DNA of 64,000 nucleotides from Chloroflexota bacterium (lineage in GTDB: Bacteria > Chloroflexota > Anaerolineae > Caldilineales > Caldilineaceae): positions 112,690-176,689 of the forward strand of contig BOKO01000011.1 in assembly GCA_016861025.1 (NCBI GenBank), written 5' to 3'. The notes under the pieces are model-generated. The model saw only the letters and a list, made by a program, of their open reading frames with translations, was not told the origin of the DNA and made no database searches. Each line of letters opens with the position of its first letter. Position 1 is the stretch's first letter. Both the position numbers and the translations under genes were made by a program. This document shows positions 40,236 to 56,634 of the stretch, one piece after another.

Positions 40236-40870
40236 AGCGTCACCCCCAGCGTGGTTTCGATGGCGGACTTTGCTTCGACGTAGGCGGCATCGGCGTCGGC
40301 CAGCAGTGCAGCAACCTTTGCACTCCACGCAGTGACAAACGCTTCATCCTTGATGAACTTGAGGTTGATGTTGACATTGACGAGAGCGCTTTTGAGCGCA
40401 GCAAATGCCAGGTAAAGCGCCGTCGCCGCGTCGCTGACAACGTTGCTGTTGCCTTTGGCGCCGACCGGCGCCGCCAGCCGGATAATTTCCAGGCATTTCT
40501 CCGCCATCTCGAAGGGGACGACGGCGGCGTGCTTGAGCGCATCCTGCATGGCGGCGGTGCGCGCAGCCTTCTCCTCATCGGTTTCTTTGGGCAGCGAGTA
40601 GGTGGCGGCGACGGCGTCGAAGGCGTCGGCGTCGGCGTCGACGGCGGCGAGCAGCGCCGCGCGCAACGCCTCACTGCGCGCCAGGCAGCCGCGCATCTCC
40701 TCTTCGACATCGGCGTATTTCTTTTTACCAACGGTGAAGTTGATCACCATGCTGACCAGTGCGGCGGCCTGGCTGCCGGTGAGTGCGGCGGCGCCGCCTC
40801 CACCTGGCGTCGGTTGACCGGACGCCAGAGCATCCAGGAAATCAGATGTCGTCATTTTGGCTGCGTTCAT
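40232..40870 (-). CDS. fchA: Formiminotetrahydrofolate cyclodeaminase-like / methenyl-THF cyclohydrolase
   Basis: 212 residues, mainly helical. [32 protein letters not shown] is the signature of the FTCD_C family (FchA). Later markers are [33 protein letters not shown]. Members either remove ammonia from 5-formimino-THF or hydrolyse 5,10-methenyl-THF. Coupling with folD, whose product overlaps this reaction, favours a one-carbon folate role; no glutamate formiminotransferase (histidine degradation) gene is nearby. AAAGGG lies 8 nt before the ATG at 40870. Upstream in-frame codons to 41155 run into the lon promoter region and are not used. Confidence 0.9.
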   Translation of the reverse strand: MNAAKMTTSDFLDALASGQPTPGGGGAAALTGSQAAALVSMVINFTVGKKKYADVEEEMRGCLARSEALRAALLAAVDADADAFDAVAATYSLPKETDEEKAARTAAMQDALKHAAVVPFEMAEKCLEIIRLAAPVGAKGNSNVVSDAATALYLAFAALKSALVNVNINLKFIKDEAFVTAWSAKVAALLADADAAYVEAKSAIETTLGVTL

Positions 40871-41031
40871 ATCAAACACCCTTTCTGTCCACGGCATTGT
40901 GGCGGAATCAAATTGTATGGAACGGGCATGACTATTGCCTATTGCCCAATAATGATACAATAAACGAATGCAAATCGGCTGGAACGCCATGCAACTGATC
41001 TGACAAGAGCGATAGGAACAGGCCAATAGGG

Positions 41032-43638
<2,607 letters not shown>

Positions 43639-43643
43639 CATCC

Positions 43644-44708
<1,065 letters not shown>

Positions 44709-44711
44709 GGC

Positions 44712-45938
44712 ATGATGTTGCTATCGCGCCTGAGCCTCACCCACTTTCGCAATTATCGGCGTTTGGAGATCGCCTTCGACGCGCCGTTGACCTTGCTGCA
44801 AGGGCGGAACGCGCAGGGAAAGACCAATCTGCTCGAAGCGATCTTCATGCTCGCCACCAGCAAGGCGGTGCACGCATCGCAGGAGCGCGAGATCGTCGGC
44901 TGGCAGGCGGATAACGAGCCGATCCCTTTCTGCCGCGTGCTCGGCGTCGCCACGCTCGACGGGCGATCAGTGGAACTGGAGATCGTCCTCAGCCCACGCG
45001 GGGACGGCGTCAACTTCACCAAGCAGATCAAGATCAACGGCGTCGCCAAACGAGCGATGGATCTGGTGGGCGTGCTGCGCGCTGTACTCTTTCTGCCCCA
45101 AGACATCAAGCTTGTCGATGGTGGGCCTGGCGAGCGACGTCACTATCTCGACGTGGCGCTCTGTCAGATCGACAAAACCTATTGCCGTGCCCTTTCTGCT
45201 TTTCAGCGTGTCTTGCTGCAGCGCAACAGCCTGCTCAAACAGTTGCGCGAACAAGAAGTCAATCCCACTTCGCCTGCGGTTGACGCCCAACTTGCTTTCT
45301 GGGACGAAAAGCTGGCGCATCACGGCGCAGTGGTGATGGCGCGGCGGCACAATTTCATCGTGGAGCTGGAGCAGATCGCCGCCGAACGTCACGCCGAACT
45401 GAGCGGCGGTCGCGAACGGTTGGCGTTGCACTATCTACCGAGCTTCAATCCCGGGCTACTGGCGGACAGGGAGTTCGATCTGCTGCGCGATGGGCTGTTG
45501 ACCGACGCACCAACGTCTCGGCTGGAAGCGAATGTCGTGGCTATGGCTTATCAACGCAAGCTGGCGGCGCGGCGAGTGCGTGAACTGGCAGCGGGAACGA
45601 CGCTCTATGGGCCGCACCGCGACGATCTGCGCTTTCTTGCCAATGGTCGCGACCTGCGCGTCTACGGCAGCCGGGGCCAACAGCGCAGCGCAGCGCTCTC
45701 GCTCAAGCTCGCCGAGGTGCGCGCCATGACCGCTGCGACCGGCTTGGCGCCGCTGCTGTTGCTCGACGACGTGATGAGCGAACTCGACGCCGAACGCCGC
45801 GCCATGCTGCTTGCCGTGATCGACGACGTGCCGCAGGCAATTGTCACGACGACCGATTGGGAAGATTTTACGCCGGAATTTCGTCAGCGTGCGCGCTGTT
45901 TCTACGTACATTCTGGTATAGTAGAGACAGTTGTATGA
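44712..45938 (+). CDS. recF: DNA replication and repair protein RecF
   Basis: 408 residues. SMC-like ATPase that loads RecA at gaps. LSRLSLTHFRNYRRLEIAFDAPLTLLQGRNAQGKTNLLEAIFMLATSKA contains Walker A (GRNAQGKTNLLEAI). The signature and Walker B segments are near the C-terminus (SRGQQRSAALSLKLAEVRAM, PLLLLDDVMSELDAERRAMLL). It lies 3 nt after holA, and is unusually not next to dnaA-dnaN. The stop codon is 7 nt before the helicase ATG, so the two may be produced together. Confidence 0.95.
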   Translation: MMLLSRLSLTHFRNYRRLEIAFDAPLTLLQGRNAQGKTNLLEAIFMLATSKAVHASQEREIVGWQADNEPIPFCRVLGVATLDGRSVELEIVLSPRGDGVNFTKQIKINGVAKRAMDLVGVLRAVLFLPQDIKLVDGGPGERRHYLDVALCQIDKTYCRALSAFQRVLLQRNSLLKQLREQEVNPTSPAVDAQLAFWDEKLAHHGAVVMARRHNFIVELEQIAAERHAELSGGRERLALHYLPSFNPGLLADREFDLLRDGLLTDAPTSRLEANVVAMAYQRKLAARRVRELAAGTTLYGPHRDDLRFLANGRDLRVYGSRGQQRSAALSLKLAEVRAMTAATGLAPLLLLDDVMSELDAERRAMLLAVIDDVPQAIVTTTDWEDFTPEFRQRARCFYVHSGIVETVV

Positions 45939-45945
45939 ACTGAAC

Positions 45946-49122
<3,177 letters not shown>

Positions 49123-49136
49123 GGTGAGGGGTGGCA

Positions 49137-49190
49137 AGATTGTGTGGCGTGTGTTGCGTGCTTCGTGGCACAACACACACCACGCAACCG
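49137..49190. repeat. Imperfect inverted repeat between convergent genes
   Basis: GTGTGGCGTGTGTTG and CAACACACACCACGC (with neighbouring GTTGCGTG/CACGCAAC) form a long stem with few mismatches. It may end transcription of both convergent genes, though T-runs are missing. Composition matches the repeats at 25434-25552. Confidence 0.6.
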
Positions 49191-49204
49191 CCTGCGGTCT
49201 CGAC

Positions 49205-50572
49205 CTATGCCATTTTTTTCAACTCTGGCGTGCGTCGGAAGATGACGATTGCCGACGCCAGCGTCAGCACGGCGGCCAGCGTGATGGCGACGCTCATGCC
49301 GATTGCTTCAGAGAGCGCGCCGATCGCCAGGTTGCCAAAGGGCGTGAACCCGAAAAAGGTGAGGGTGTAAAGACTCATCACACGCCCGCGCATATCGTTG
49401 GCGACGCGCGTTTGCAGCAGCGTGTTGATCAATGTGAATTGGAGCATGAAGCCGACGCCGAGCAGCACGGTCAGCGGCAACGCCAGCGCAAAGCTGCGGT
49501 TGAAGGCAAAGAGCGTAAGCACCACGGGAAAGCCCATCGCAGCATAGAAGAGCCATTGTCCGCGCCTGCCACGGTCACCGTATGTCGCCACCAAAAAAGC
49601 GCCACTCACCGCGCCGACGCCCGCTGCAGCCGTAAGCAGCCCAAAGCCGGCCGCGCCGCCATTGAGAATGCGGTCGACGAACGAAGGCAGCACCGTGTTG
49701 TAGGAGATGCCAAATGTGCTGAAAAAGAGCGAGAGCAGGATCAACCCGCGCAGTTCTGGCTGCTTCGCCACGTAGTGGACGCCGCTTTTTAACTGTTCCC
49801 ATGGTGAGCGGTGGTCATGAACAAGTTGCACTCTTGTCAGTTGCATCGCCAACAGGCTGGCGATCACGGCAATAAACGAAAGGCCATTGATTGTAAAGCA
49901 CCACGCCGCGCCGACTGTCGCCAGCAAAATGCCGCCCACCGCCGGGCCGACCACGCGCGCGGCGTTGAAGGTCATCGAGTTGAGCGCAATCGCGTTGGGT
50001 AAATCCTGTGCACCGACCATCTCGACAACGAAGGCCTGACGCGCCGGGCCATCGAAGGCGTTGACAACGCCGATCAACATCGCCAGCACCACGATGTGCC
50101 AGACCTGCACCAGGCCGGTGAAGGTCAGAAACGCCAGCACCAGCGCCAGCAGCATGGCGCCCACCTGCGTCAGAATGATCAAGTCGCGCTTGCGCACCTG
50201 ATCGACGATCACACCCGCCCATGGCGTCACGATCAACGCCGGGATCGCCGACGCAAAGCCGACGACGCCAAGCATTGCCTCCGAGCCGCTCAGCTCATAG
50301 ACAAGCCAACCCTGCGCCACGATCTGCATCCACGTGCCTGCCAGCGAAATCAACTGACCGATAATATAGAGCCGGAAGTTTCGGTGTTGCAGCGCCTGAA
50401 AGGTCTTGATGCGTCGCACCTGGCGTGCGCGCAGCGGCGCCACTTCGAGCGGAAGCTGCGGGTTTAGCGGCGGCTTGAGCGTTGTGACGGCGCCGTCCGG
50501 CGGCATCTTGGTTGCTGACGCCTGTTCAGGGCCATCTGATTGCACGACAGTGCGTTTGTCCCAGGTCTTCAT
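49205..50572 (-). CDS. MFS transporter (MFS_3/EntS-like exporter)
   Basis: 455 residues, twelve predicted transmembrane segments after a 60-residue cytoplasmic N-terminus. [35 protein letters not shown] is the typical MFS_3 start, [15 protein letters not shown] the loop 2-3 motif A and [44 protein letters not shown] the helix 4-5 block of this group, which exports siderophores, drugs or macrolides. The ATG overlaps the stop codon of the MarR gene (ATGA). A MarR-controlled efflux operon is the natural reading. Confidence 0.9.
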   Translation of the reverse strand: MKTWDKRTVVQSDGPEQASATKMPPDGAVTTLKPPLNPQLPLEVAPLRARQVRRIKTFQALQHRNFRLYIIGQLISLAGTWMQIVAQGWLVYELSGSEAMLGVVGFASAIPALIVTPWAGVIVDQVRKRDLIILTQVGAMLLALVLAFLTFTGLVQVWHIVVLAMLIGVVNAFDGPARQAFVVEMVGAQDLPNAIALNSMTFNAARVVGPAVGGILLATVGAAWCFTINGLSFIAVIASLLAMQLTRVQLVHDHRSPWEQLKSGVHYVAKQPELRGLILLSLFFSTFGISYNTVLPSFVDRILNGGAAGFGLLTAAAGVGAVSGAFLVATYGDRGRRGQWLFYAAMGFPVVLTLFAFNRSFALALPLTVLLGVGFMLQFTLINTLLQTRVANDMRGRVMSLYTLTFFGFTPFGNLAIGALSEAIGMSVAITLAAVLTLASAIVIFRRTPELKKMA

Positions 50573-51042
50573 GTGTGCATTGTCTCTCGATCGGTGACTC
50601 CGGCGCAATCGACGGTGAAAAGAGGATGCAAGAGTTCCATGACTTGCAAGACAGTCTGACATTCTTCGTCGGAGAGTGACGCCAGGCGTTCTTGCAGCCA
50701 GGCCATGGTGCCGTTCAGTGCACGCGTATGGACGGCGGCGCCAGCTTCGGTGAGATTAAGCATTACGCGCCGGCGGTCGATCAGGCTGCTCTCGCGCAAC
50801 ACCAGACCTTCGCCGACCAGGCCATTGATCAGCACAGACATGCTTGGCAACGTCAAACCGATGAAATCCGCAACATCGGAAAGCGAGCAGCCTGGATGTC
50901 GGGCAATGTAGGCAAGGGTGCGAAACTGTGGGACCGATAGTTCATGCATCCGCTCCAGCCGCATCTCGACGCGGATCGCCTGCATGATGGCGGGCACAGT
51001 GTCGAGAATGGCGCGAGCGCAGGTTTGAGAGAGACCGTTCAT
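50569..51042 (-). CDS. MarR-family transcriptional repressor
   Basis: 157 residues. The winged helix is visible as [67 protein letters not shown], with the recognition helix [12 protein letters not shown] and the wing [12 protein letters not shown]. Flanking helices form the dimerisation domain. MarR proteins are released from DNA by phenolics or oxidants. The first gene of an operon with the MFS exporter, with a palindromic operator over its own promoter at 51154-51177. Confidence 0.9.
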   Translation of the reverse strand: MNGLSQTCARAILDTVPAIMQAIRVEMRLERMHELSVPQFRTLAYIARHPGCSLSDVADFIGLTLPSMSVLINGLVGEGLVLRESSLIDRRRVMLNLTEAGAAVHTRALNGTMAWLQERLASLSDEECQTVLQVMELLHPLFTVDCAGVTDRETMHT

Positions 51043-51153
51043 TTGTCACTTCTCCTGATCAAAGCAATGCCATATAGGCGCCAGGGTTTTGGTTGTCGCT
51101 CTTATCACCTGGGGAGCGCTGTTGATAATCCTGGTTGCCATCGAACATGACAT

Positions 51154-51200
51154 TAGTTAGCAATTCTAACTATTCTACGGACAACGCGACGCAGGTGCAA
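51154..51200 (-). promoter_or_regulatory. Promoter and palindromic operator of the MarR-MFS operon
   Basis: On the minus strand TTGCAC (51200-51195), a 17-bp spacer and TAGAAT (51177-51172). Immediately after, touching the -10 box, is a perfect inverted repeat with 7-bp arms TAGTTAG and CTAACTA around CAATT (51154-51172). This is a typical place and form for a MarR operator. The remainder of the 400-bp divergent region up to 51442 shows no gene and no other clear signal. Confidence 0.7.
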
Positions 51201-51442
51201 ATTTCAAACAAGCACGTTCTTGAATCATACACCCGTTTGGCTGCGGCGGAGCCAGGCAAGTACGGCGTCACCAGGCGGAATGCCATCCAAAAAGAGGGAT
51301 AGATGTTTCTTGCCACACCTGCTTGCGTCATGTATGCTGGATGACCGAAAGACGCGTTTCGGCGCATCTGTCCAAAAACGCTGTTCGTATTCAGTCTATG
51401 CTGCCAGACCTTTGCCGTTGCCAATCCGACCGATCCGTCACC

Positions 51443-54400
51443 ATGTTGCGTGCATGGCTGCTGCCGATCCTGACGGTAATCTTTCTCTTGTCGAGCCGCA
51501 TGTTTGCGTATGCTGCTGGCGACCCGCCGCCCTTTGCACCGCCTTCCCCAATGCGTTTCGAGCATCTCGCACTCGAAGATGGCCTCTCACAAAATTCTGT
51601 GCTCGCCATGCTCCAGGATAGTCAAGGTTTTCTGTGGTTTGGCACGCAGGATGGGTTGAATCGCTACGACGGCTATTCTTTCACTGTTTTCAAAAACGAT
51701 CCTGCCGACCCGAACAGCCTGAGCATAAATTCGATCCTGGCGCTACACGAGGATGACGACGGCTCGCTCTGGATCGGGACGTGGGGAGGTGGCCTCAATC
51801 GCTTCGACCCGCGCACCAATTTATGGACGCTCTTTCGCCGCGACGATGCCAACCCGGCTGGTCTTTGTGGCGATGTCGTGACGACGCTGCTGGAGAGCAA
51901 GGATGGTGCATTATGGATCGGCACGAATGACGGTGGACTATGCAGACTCGACCGCGCTGCGCTGACTTTTACACACTATCGCCATCGTCCGGGCGATTCG
52001 ATCAGCCTCTCCAGCAATGCTGTTTCCACGGTTTTCGAGGATGAGAGGGGAGTTTTGTGGATCGGCACCGGCGGCTTTGGCGCGCCGGGCGCTGGCCTTA
52101 ACCGATTTGATCCCGCGACCGGCGTCTTCACCCACTTCCGCTCCGATCCCGACGACGCATCGAGCCTGGGCAGTGACACTATCTCCTCGATTCAGGCGGC
52201 GGAAGATGGCAGGATGTGGGTCGGCACGGGGGGCTTCAGCGTACCTGGCGCGGGGCTATATCTGTTCGACCCTGCATCAGGAAAAGCCTTTGGCTATCGG
52301 CATGACAAGGACGACCCGGACAGCCTCGCCGACGACAACGTTGTCAAGCTCTACACCGACCGCGCTGGCGACATCTGGGTAGGGACATGGGGCGGCGGGC
52401 TTGAGCGCATCGAGACCGACGAAAACGGCAACGTGCGCTTCCGGCACCATCGCCACGATCCCTTTCGCGCGTCGAGCCTCAGCGCCGACATCGTCTGGGC
52501 GCTGCTGGAGGATCGCTCCGGCGTCCTCTGGGTTGGCACGATCAACGGCGGGGTCAACAAAGTCAACCCACAGGTGCAACGTTTTGGCCTTTATCGACAT
52601 CATCCGCTCGACAACAACAGCCTGGGCTTCGACGTTGTCGGCAGTTTCTACGAAGACCGCGCTGGCGGCATTTGGATCGGAATGTGGGGCGGCGGGCTGG
52701 ATCACTTCGACCGCGCCACCGGAAAGTTCACACACTATCGCAGCGATCCGAATGCGAGCGGCGGGCTGCGCAACGACACGATCAGCGCCATCTACGAAGA
52801 TGACGACGGTTTTCTGTGGATCGGCTCCTTTGATGGACTGTATCGGCTCAACCCGGTCAACGGACAGTTCACCCTTTTCAAGCACGACCCAAACGAACGC
52901 AACTCGCTGATCAACGATAGCGTCTATCGCATCGCACCGGCAGGCGACGGACGCATCTGGCTCGGTACGTTGGGCGGGCTGACTCTCTTCGACCCGCGCA
53001 CACAGCGTTTCACCAATTTTCTTCATGACCCGAACGACCCCAATAGTCTACCCGACAACCAGATCACCGAACTCTACCAGTCACCCTCTGGGATGCTTTG
53101 GATCGGCACATGGCACGGCGGGCTGGCTCAACTCGACCCGGACGCATGGAAACGGGGTGAAGCTCGCTTCATCATCCACCGCCACGCTCCGGATAATCAA
53201 AGCAGTCTCAGCGACAATTCAGTGTGGGCGATTCGCCAGGATCGCACCGGCGCGCTGTGGGTGGGCACGCAAGCCGGACTCAATCGCCTCGACCACAGCA
53301 GCCGGACATTCACGCGCTACTACGAACGGGACGGCTTGCCTAACAATACAGTGCTATGCATCGAAGAAGATGCGCGCGGCTACCTTTGGATCGCAACCAA
53401 TAACGGCTTGGCGCATTTCAACACGGTGCTGCCCAGTTTTCGCAGCTTTGACGAGAGCGACGGGCTGCAAAGCCGCGAATTCAACTCCGGCGTCTGTATG
53501 CGTTCGCGCAACGGCGAGTTGTACTTTGGCGGCGTACACGGCTTCAACGTTTTTCGTCCCGAAGAGATCCGGCGTAATCCGGCGCCGCCGCCAGTCGTGA
53601 TTACGAACTTCAGCATCTTCAACCGGCCGGCAACGGTCGATTTGACCGGGCAGACGCCGATCGATCTGACCTACGCCGAGAGTTTCATTGCGTTCGAGTT
53701 TGCTGCGCTCGATTATCGCGCCCCGCACAAAAACCGCTATGCCTACAAGCTCGAAGGCTTCGACGAGGGGTGGATCGAGGCCGGCGCCCGCCGCTATGCC
53801 AGCTACACCAATCTGCCCGGCGGTGCGTATCTTTTCCGCGTGCGCGGCTCGAACAACGACGGCCTATGGAACGAAGCGGGCGTCGCTATTCCGCTGCGCG
53901 TCACGCCGCCGGTGTGGGAAACGCTTTGGTTTCGCGGCATCGCCGTTTTCCTGATGTTCGGGTTTGTGGTTGGCGGCATCGGCTGGCGCATCAACAATAT
54001 CCGCGCCCAGAATCGGCGGCTGGCGCAGCAGGTGGCCGAACAGACCGCGGAGCTACGCTTGCAGATTCAGCAGCGCGAGGCGATCGAGGCGGTGCTGGCA
54101 AAGAATGCGGCAGAGACAGCGGTCATTGCCGAACGCACGCGACTGGCGCGCGACCTGCACGACGCTGTGACGCAGACGCTCTTCTCCGCCAGCCTGACCG
54201 CCGAGGCGCTGCCCAGTCTGTGGGAAGCTGATCCAGAGGAAGGCAAACGCACGACCGAGGAGCTGCGCCAATTGACGCGCAGTGCACTGGCTGAGATGCG
54301 CACGCTATTGCTCGAGCTGCGTCCCAGCGCCGTCACCAAAGCCAGGTTGGAAGACCTGGTGCGCCAGTTGATCGAGGCCACCGTCAGCCGCGCTCGCATC

Positions 54401-54754
54401 CCGGTGCACTTCAGCGCCGAAGGCCAACGCTCGCTGCCCGACGATGTCAAAGTGGCGCTCTATCGAATTGCGCAGGAATCGCTCAACAATGTTGTAAAAT
54501 ATGCGAAGGCGCAGCAAGTCACCGTCGATCTGCGCCAGCAACCGATGGGCGTGCGTCTAAGCGTCAGCGACGACGGCGTCGGCTTCGACCCGGCGGCGGT
54601 CGGGCCGGGACATATGGGGCAGCGCATCATGCGTGAGCGCGCCGAGGCGATCGGCGCCCGCTTTGCTGTACAAAGCGAGATCGGACACGGCACAATTGTC
54701 ACCGTCACCTGGATCGACCCGGCGTGGTATGAACCGGAGGAGAAAACTACATGA
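51443..54754 (+). CDS. Reg_prop/Y_Y_Y sensor histidine kinase (NarL-type)
   Basis: 1103 residues. Signal peptide/first helix at 1-25. Then two seven-bladed propellers of Reg_prop repeats (about 40-700), each repeat recognisable as LWIGT...GLNRFDP or similar, a Y_Y_Y domain (about 745-810, YAYKLEGFDEGWIEAG), one transmembrane helix (about 830-852), a coiled coil, and a HisKA_3 kinase with ERTRLARDLHDAVTQTLFSAS (His906) and an HATPase domain (ESLNNVVKYAKA, SDDGVGFDPA). It is expected to sense a periplasmic/extracellular ligand, often a carbohydrate in Bacteroidetes counterparts, and pass phosphate to the next gene's product. The stop overlaps the regulator ATG (ATGA). Earlier ATGs from 51323 lack the signal peptide at the N-terminus. 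Confidence 0.92.
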   Translation: MLRAWLLPILTVIFLLSSRMFAYAAGDPPPFAPPSPMRFEHLALEDGLSQNSVLAMLQDSQGFLWFGTQDGLNRYDGYSFTVFKNDPADPNSLSINSILALHEDDDGSLWIGTWGGGLNRFDPRTNLWTLFRRDDANPAGLCGDVVTTLLESKDGALWIGTNDGGLCRLDRAALTFTHYRHRPGDSISLSSNAVSTVFEDERGVLWIGTGGFGAPGAGLNRFDPATGVFTHFRSDPDDASSLGSDTISSIQAAEDGRMWVGTGGFSVPGAGLYLFDPASGKAFGYRHDKDDPDSLADDNVVKLYTDRAGDIWVGTWGGGLERIETDENGNVRFRHHRHDPFRASSLSADIVWALLEDRSGVLWVGTINGGVNKVNPQVQRFGLYRHHPLDNNSLGFDVVGSFYEDRAGGIWIGMWGGGLDHFDRATGKFTHYRSDPNASGGLRNDTISAIYEDDDGFLWIGSFDGLYRLNPVNGQFTLFKHDPNERNSLINDSVYRIAPAGDGRIWLGTLGGLTLFDPRTQRFTNFLHDPNDPNSLPDNQITELYQSPSGMLWIGTWHGGLAQLDPDAWKRGEARFIIHRHAPDNQSSLSDNSVWAIRQDRTGALWVGTQAGLNRLDHSSRTFTRYYERDGLPNNTVLCIEEDARGYLWIATNNGLAHFNTVLPSFRSFDESDGLQSREFNSGVCMRSRNGELYFGGVHGFNVFRPEEIRRNPAPPPVVITNFSIFNRPATVDLTGQTPIDLTYAESFIAFEFAALDYRAPHKNRYAYKLEGFDEGWIEAGARRYASYTNLPGGAYLFRVRGSNNDGLWNEAGVAIPLRVTPPVWETLWFRGIAVFLMFGFVVGGIGWRINNIRAQNRRLAQQVAEQTAELRLQIQQREAIEAVLAKNAAETAVIAERTRLARDLHDAVTQTLFSASLTAEALPSLWEADPEEGKRTTEELRQLTRSALAEMRTLLLELRPSAVTKARLEDLVRQLIEATVSRARIPVHFSAEGQRSLPDDVKVALYRIAQESLNNVVKYAKAQQVTVDLRQQPMGVRLSVSDDGVGFDPAAVGPGHMGQRIMRERAEAIGARFAVQSEIGHGTIVTVTWIDPAWYEPEEKTT

Positions 54755-55389
54755 GTGAAAGCAGCCCAATTCGCGTTTTGATCGTCGACGATCATGCCGT
54801 CGTGCGCGGCGGTCTGAGTAAGTTTCTGCAGGTGCACAAAGATTTAGAGCTGGTGGGCGAAGCCGAGAACGGCGCAGAAGCGGTGCGTTTAACCCGCCAG
54901 CTTCAGCCCAACGTCGTACTCATGGATCTCAAGATGCCGGAGATGGATGGCGTAGCCGCCACGCGCGAGATTCGCAGCAAGCATCCTGGCGTGCGTGTGA
55001 TTGTGCTGACCAGCTTTGCCGAGGACAATATGGTGCAGGGTGCATTGCAGGCGGGCGCCACCGGCTACCTGCTCAAGAACGTCAGCGGCGCCGAACTTGC
55101 CAACGCCATCCGCGCTGCGCACGCCGGGCGCATGACGCTCTCGTCGGAGGCGACCGAGGTGTTGGTGCACGCCGCCGCGCATCCCATCGTGCCGGCGGAT
55201 GATTTGACCGAACGCGAGCGCGAGGTTTTGACGCTGATGGTGGACGGTCTGAGCAACCAGGAGATCGCCGATCGCCTCTTTTTGAGTTTGGGCACCGTCA
55301 AATTTCATGCCGGCAACATCTATTCCAAGCTTGGGGTGGACAGCCGCGTTGCCGCCGTCACTCTCGCCATCCAACGGCGTCTCGTCTAG
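54751..55389 (+). CDS. NarL/FixJ-family response regulator
   Basis: 212 residues. Receiver domain with acidic pair (VDDH), phospho-acceptor Asp59 (LMDLKMPEMDG), the conserved T/S in VLTSFA and Lys in YLLKNVS. The LuxR-type helix-turn-helix is TEREREVLTLMVDGLSNQEIADRLFLSLGTVKFHAGNIYSKLGVDSR. Translationally coupled to the sensor kinase by a 4-nt overlap. Targets unknown; the small genes that follow are candidates. Confidence 0.95.
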   Translation: MSESSPIRVLIVDDHAVVRGGLSKFLQVHKDLELVGEAENGAEAVRLTRQLQPNVVLMDLKMPEMDGVAATREIRSKHPGVRVIVLTSFAEDNMVQGALQAGATGYLLKNVSGAELANAIRAAHAGRMTLSSEATEVLVHAAAHPIVPADDLTEREREVLTLMVDGLSNQEIADRLFLSLGTVKFHAGNIYSKLGVDSRVAAVTLAIQRRLV

Positions 55390-55654
55390 AGGAGAACAAT
55401 GGAACGCAGATGAAGCGGATCAGGCGGATCGGCGCGGATGTCGTCGATTAGAAGCCCATGTATCCATGCCCCAGCAACCAATCTCCCATTCTCCCAATCT
55501 CTCCTTCTCGCTTCCCTATCCATTCGGACAGTCCATCTTCATAGCCGCCGGACAGGTTGAATCTTGCCTGCAGTCTGGTGACGTGCGCTGCGATTCAACG
55601 TAGACTGAATGTAGACACGAAACGTTCGTCACAGTTCAACACAAGGAGGACGCC
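55390..55654. repeat. Intergenic region with dispersed repeat modules
   Basis: Holds a GGAACGCAGATGAAGCGGAT element with two more CGGAT units (about 55398-55440) and a C/T-rich CAATCTCCCATTCTCCCAATCT element (about 55479-55510). Both have relatives elsewhere in the window (17066-17106, 34500-34563, 38745-38790). After about 55560 lies a likely promoter region for the small genes; TAGACT at 55602-55607 is a possible -10 box. No gene seen. Confidence 0.6.
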
Positions 55655-55864
55655 ATGACGACCCTGCATCTCAGTGTTGAGGAACCGACCGCCCCCCAGC
55701 GTGTGGAAGCAACAGAGTACAGCGTTCGCCATGCCTGGCATCTGACGGAATTCTGGCGTCGCGAACGCCACCCGCAAACCTCGCAAATGCATGCTACGCC
55801 GAAAGCCTGGGCTGGTGAGTTGGTGGAGTTGAGCGTCGCACAGGCGCGTTGGGTGATGGTTTAG
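55655..55864 (+). CDS. Small hypothetical protein (69 residues)
   Basis: AAGGAGG lies 6 nt before the ATG, about as good a ribosome binding site as any in the window, so this short frame is probably real. The product is soluble and rich in His, Trp, Glu and Arg (RHAWHLTEFWRRERHPQ). No family recognised. It stands between the two-component system and two genes for small membrane proteins, and could be one of their targets. Confidence 0.6.
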   Translation: MTTLHLSVEEPTAPQRVEATEYSVRHAWHLTEFWRRERHPQTSQMHATPKAWAGELVELSVAQARWVMV

Positions 55865-55913
55865 CAGGCGGAGCATCAGTGCAGCGTTTCAACAAGATAC
55901 AGAGGAAATCACG

Positions 55914-56285
55914 ATGAAGGCAGACCAGAAAAGAGCACACAGATTGAGTGTACTCAGTTGGGTGATGTACGCGTTGGCAGTCATGCTGCTGATTGTGTCG
56001 ATCCTGCTAGGGCTGTCTGTCAGCGGCGCATCGGCGGCGATCCCGGCCGCCACGATCGGTTTCCAGTCACCGGCGCTCAAACCGATCTGGGACGCACTGG
56101 TTTCCGGGCTGCAGTTTCTCGGTGTGCTTGTCTTTGGCGGCGGCCTGATCCTGGCAATCCTCATCTTCAGCATGGGGTTGCTGGTGGGGCGCATCGCTGA
56201 CCTGGAGTATCGCATCAATCAACTGGCAGGGACGGTGGAAGCTGCTCCCGAGCAGACATCGGATGCCCATCATCACTATGTTTGA
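55914..56285 (+). CDS. Small membrane protein (123 residues), two helices
   Basis: AGAGGAAA precedes the ATG by 6 nt. Two transmembrane helices (about 14-38 and 65-92) are separated by a periplasmic-type loop of about 30 residues (ASAAIPAATIGFQSPALKPIWDALV). The C-terminal tail is acidic with a His-rich end (DAHHHYV). No family recognised. It follows the 69-residue gene by 49 nt and precedes the 33-residue gene by 13 nt, forming a small-gene operon. Confidence 0.65.
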   Translation: MKADQKRAHRLSVLSWVMYALAVMLLIVSILLGLSVSGASAAIPAATIGFQSPALKPIWDALVSGLQFLGVLVFGGGLILAILIFSMGLLVGRIADLEYRINQLAGTVEAAPEQTSDAHHHYV

Positions 56286-56298
56286 AGGAGAAATCATC

Positions 56299-56400
56299 AT
56301 GCGCACTGACACCCGGCAGATTCTCATGATCTTCACATGCAGCGCGATTCTGATCTATGCGATTGCAGCGCCCTGGTTCTTCGCACTGTTTGCGCGGTGA
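56299..56400 (+). CDS. Very small single-helix membrane protein (33 residues)
   Basis: An ATG at 56299, 7 nt after GAAGGAG, opens 33 codons ending in TGA at 56398-56400. The product begins MRTDTRQILMIF and is followed by a hydrophobic stretch (TCSAILIYAIAAPWFFALF) ending in AR, a single membrane helix with positive ends. It is placed 13 nt after the previous small membrane protein gene. Small helices of this size often serve as accessory subunits of membrane complexes. It is too short for ordinary gene finders. Confidence 0.6.
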   Translation: MRTDTRQILMIFTCSAILIYAIAAPWFFALFAR

Positions 56401-56634
56401 ACTTACTGAAAATGGCTCCTTTCCAGGTTGCTCTGGGCGCCCCCACAATAATGACGATGGCGGTGCACGGTTGGCTAGGGGAGCGGGAAGGGCGGAGCAT
56501 CTGAAGCTTACACATCTTCGTCGCAACCGGCGCAGTTTCAAGAGACAGTGTATACTGATGACAAGACAAAACCCATCGCTGAGTCAGTCGTCATCCACCG
56601 TGAACATTGTCGTTCAGCAAAGACAGGAGCCGTC

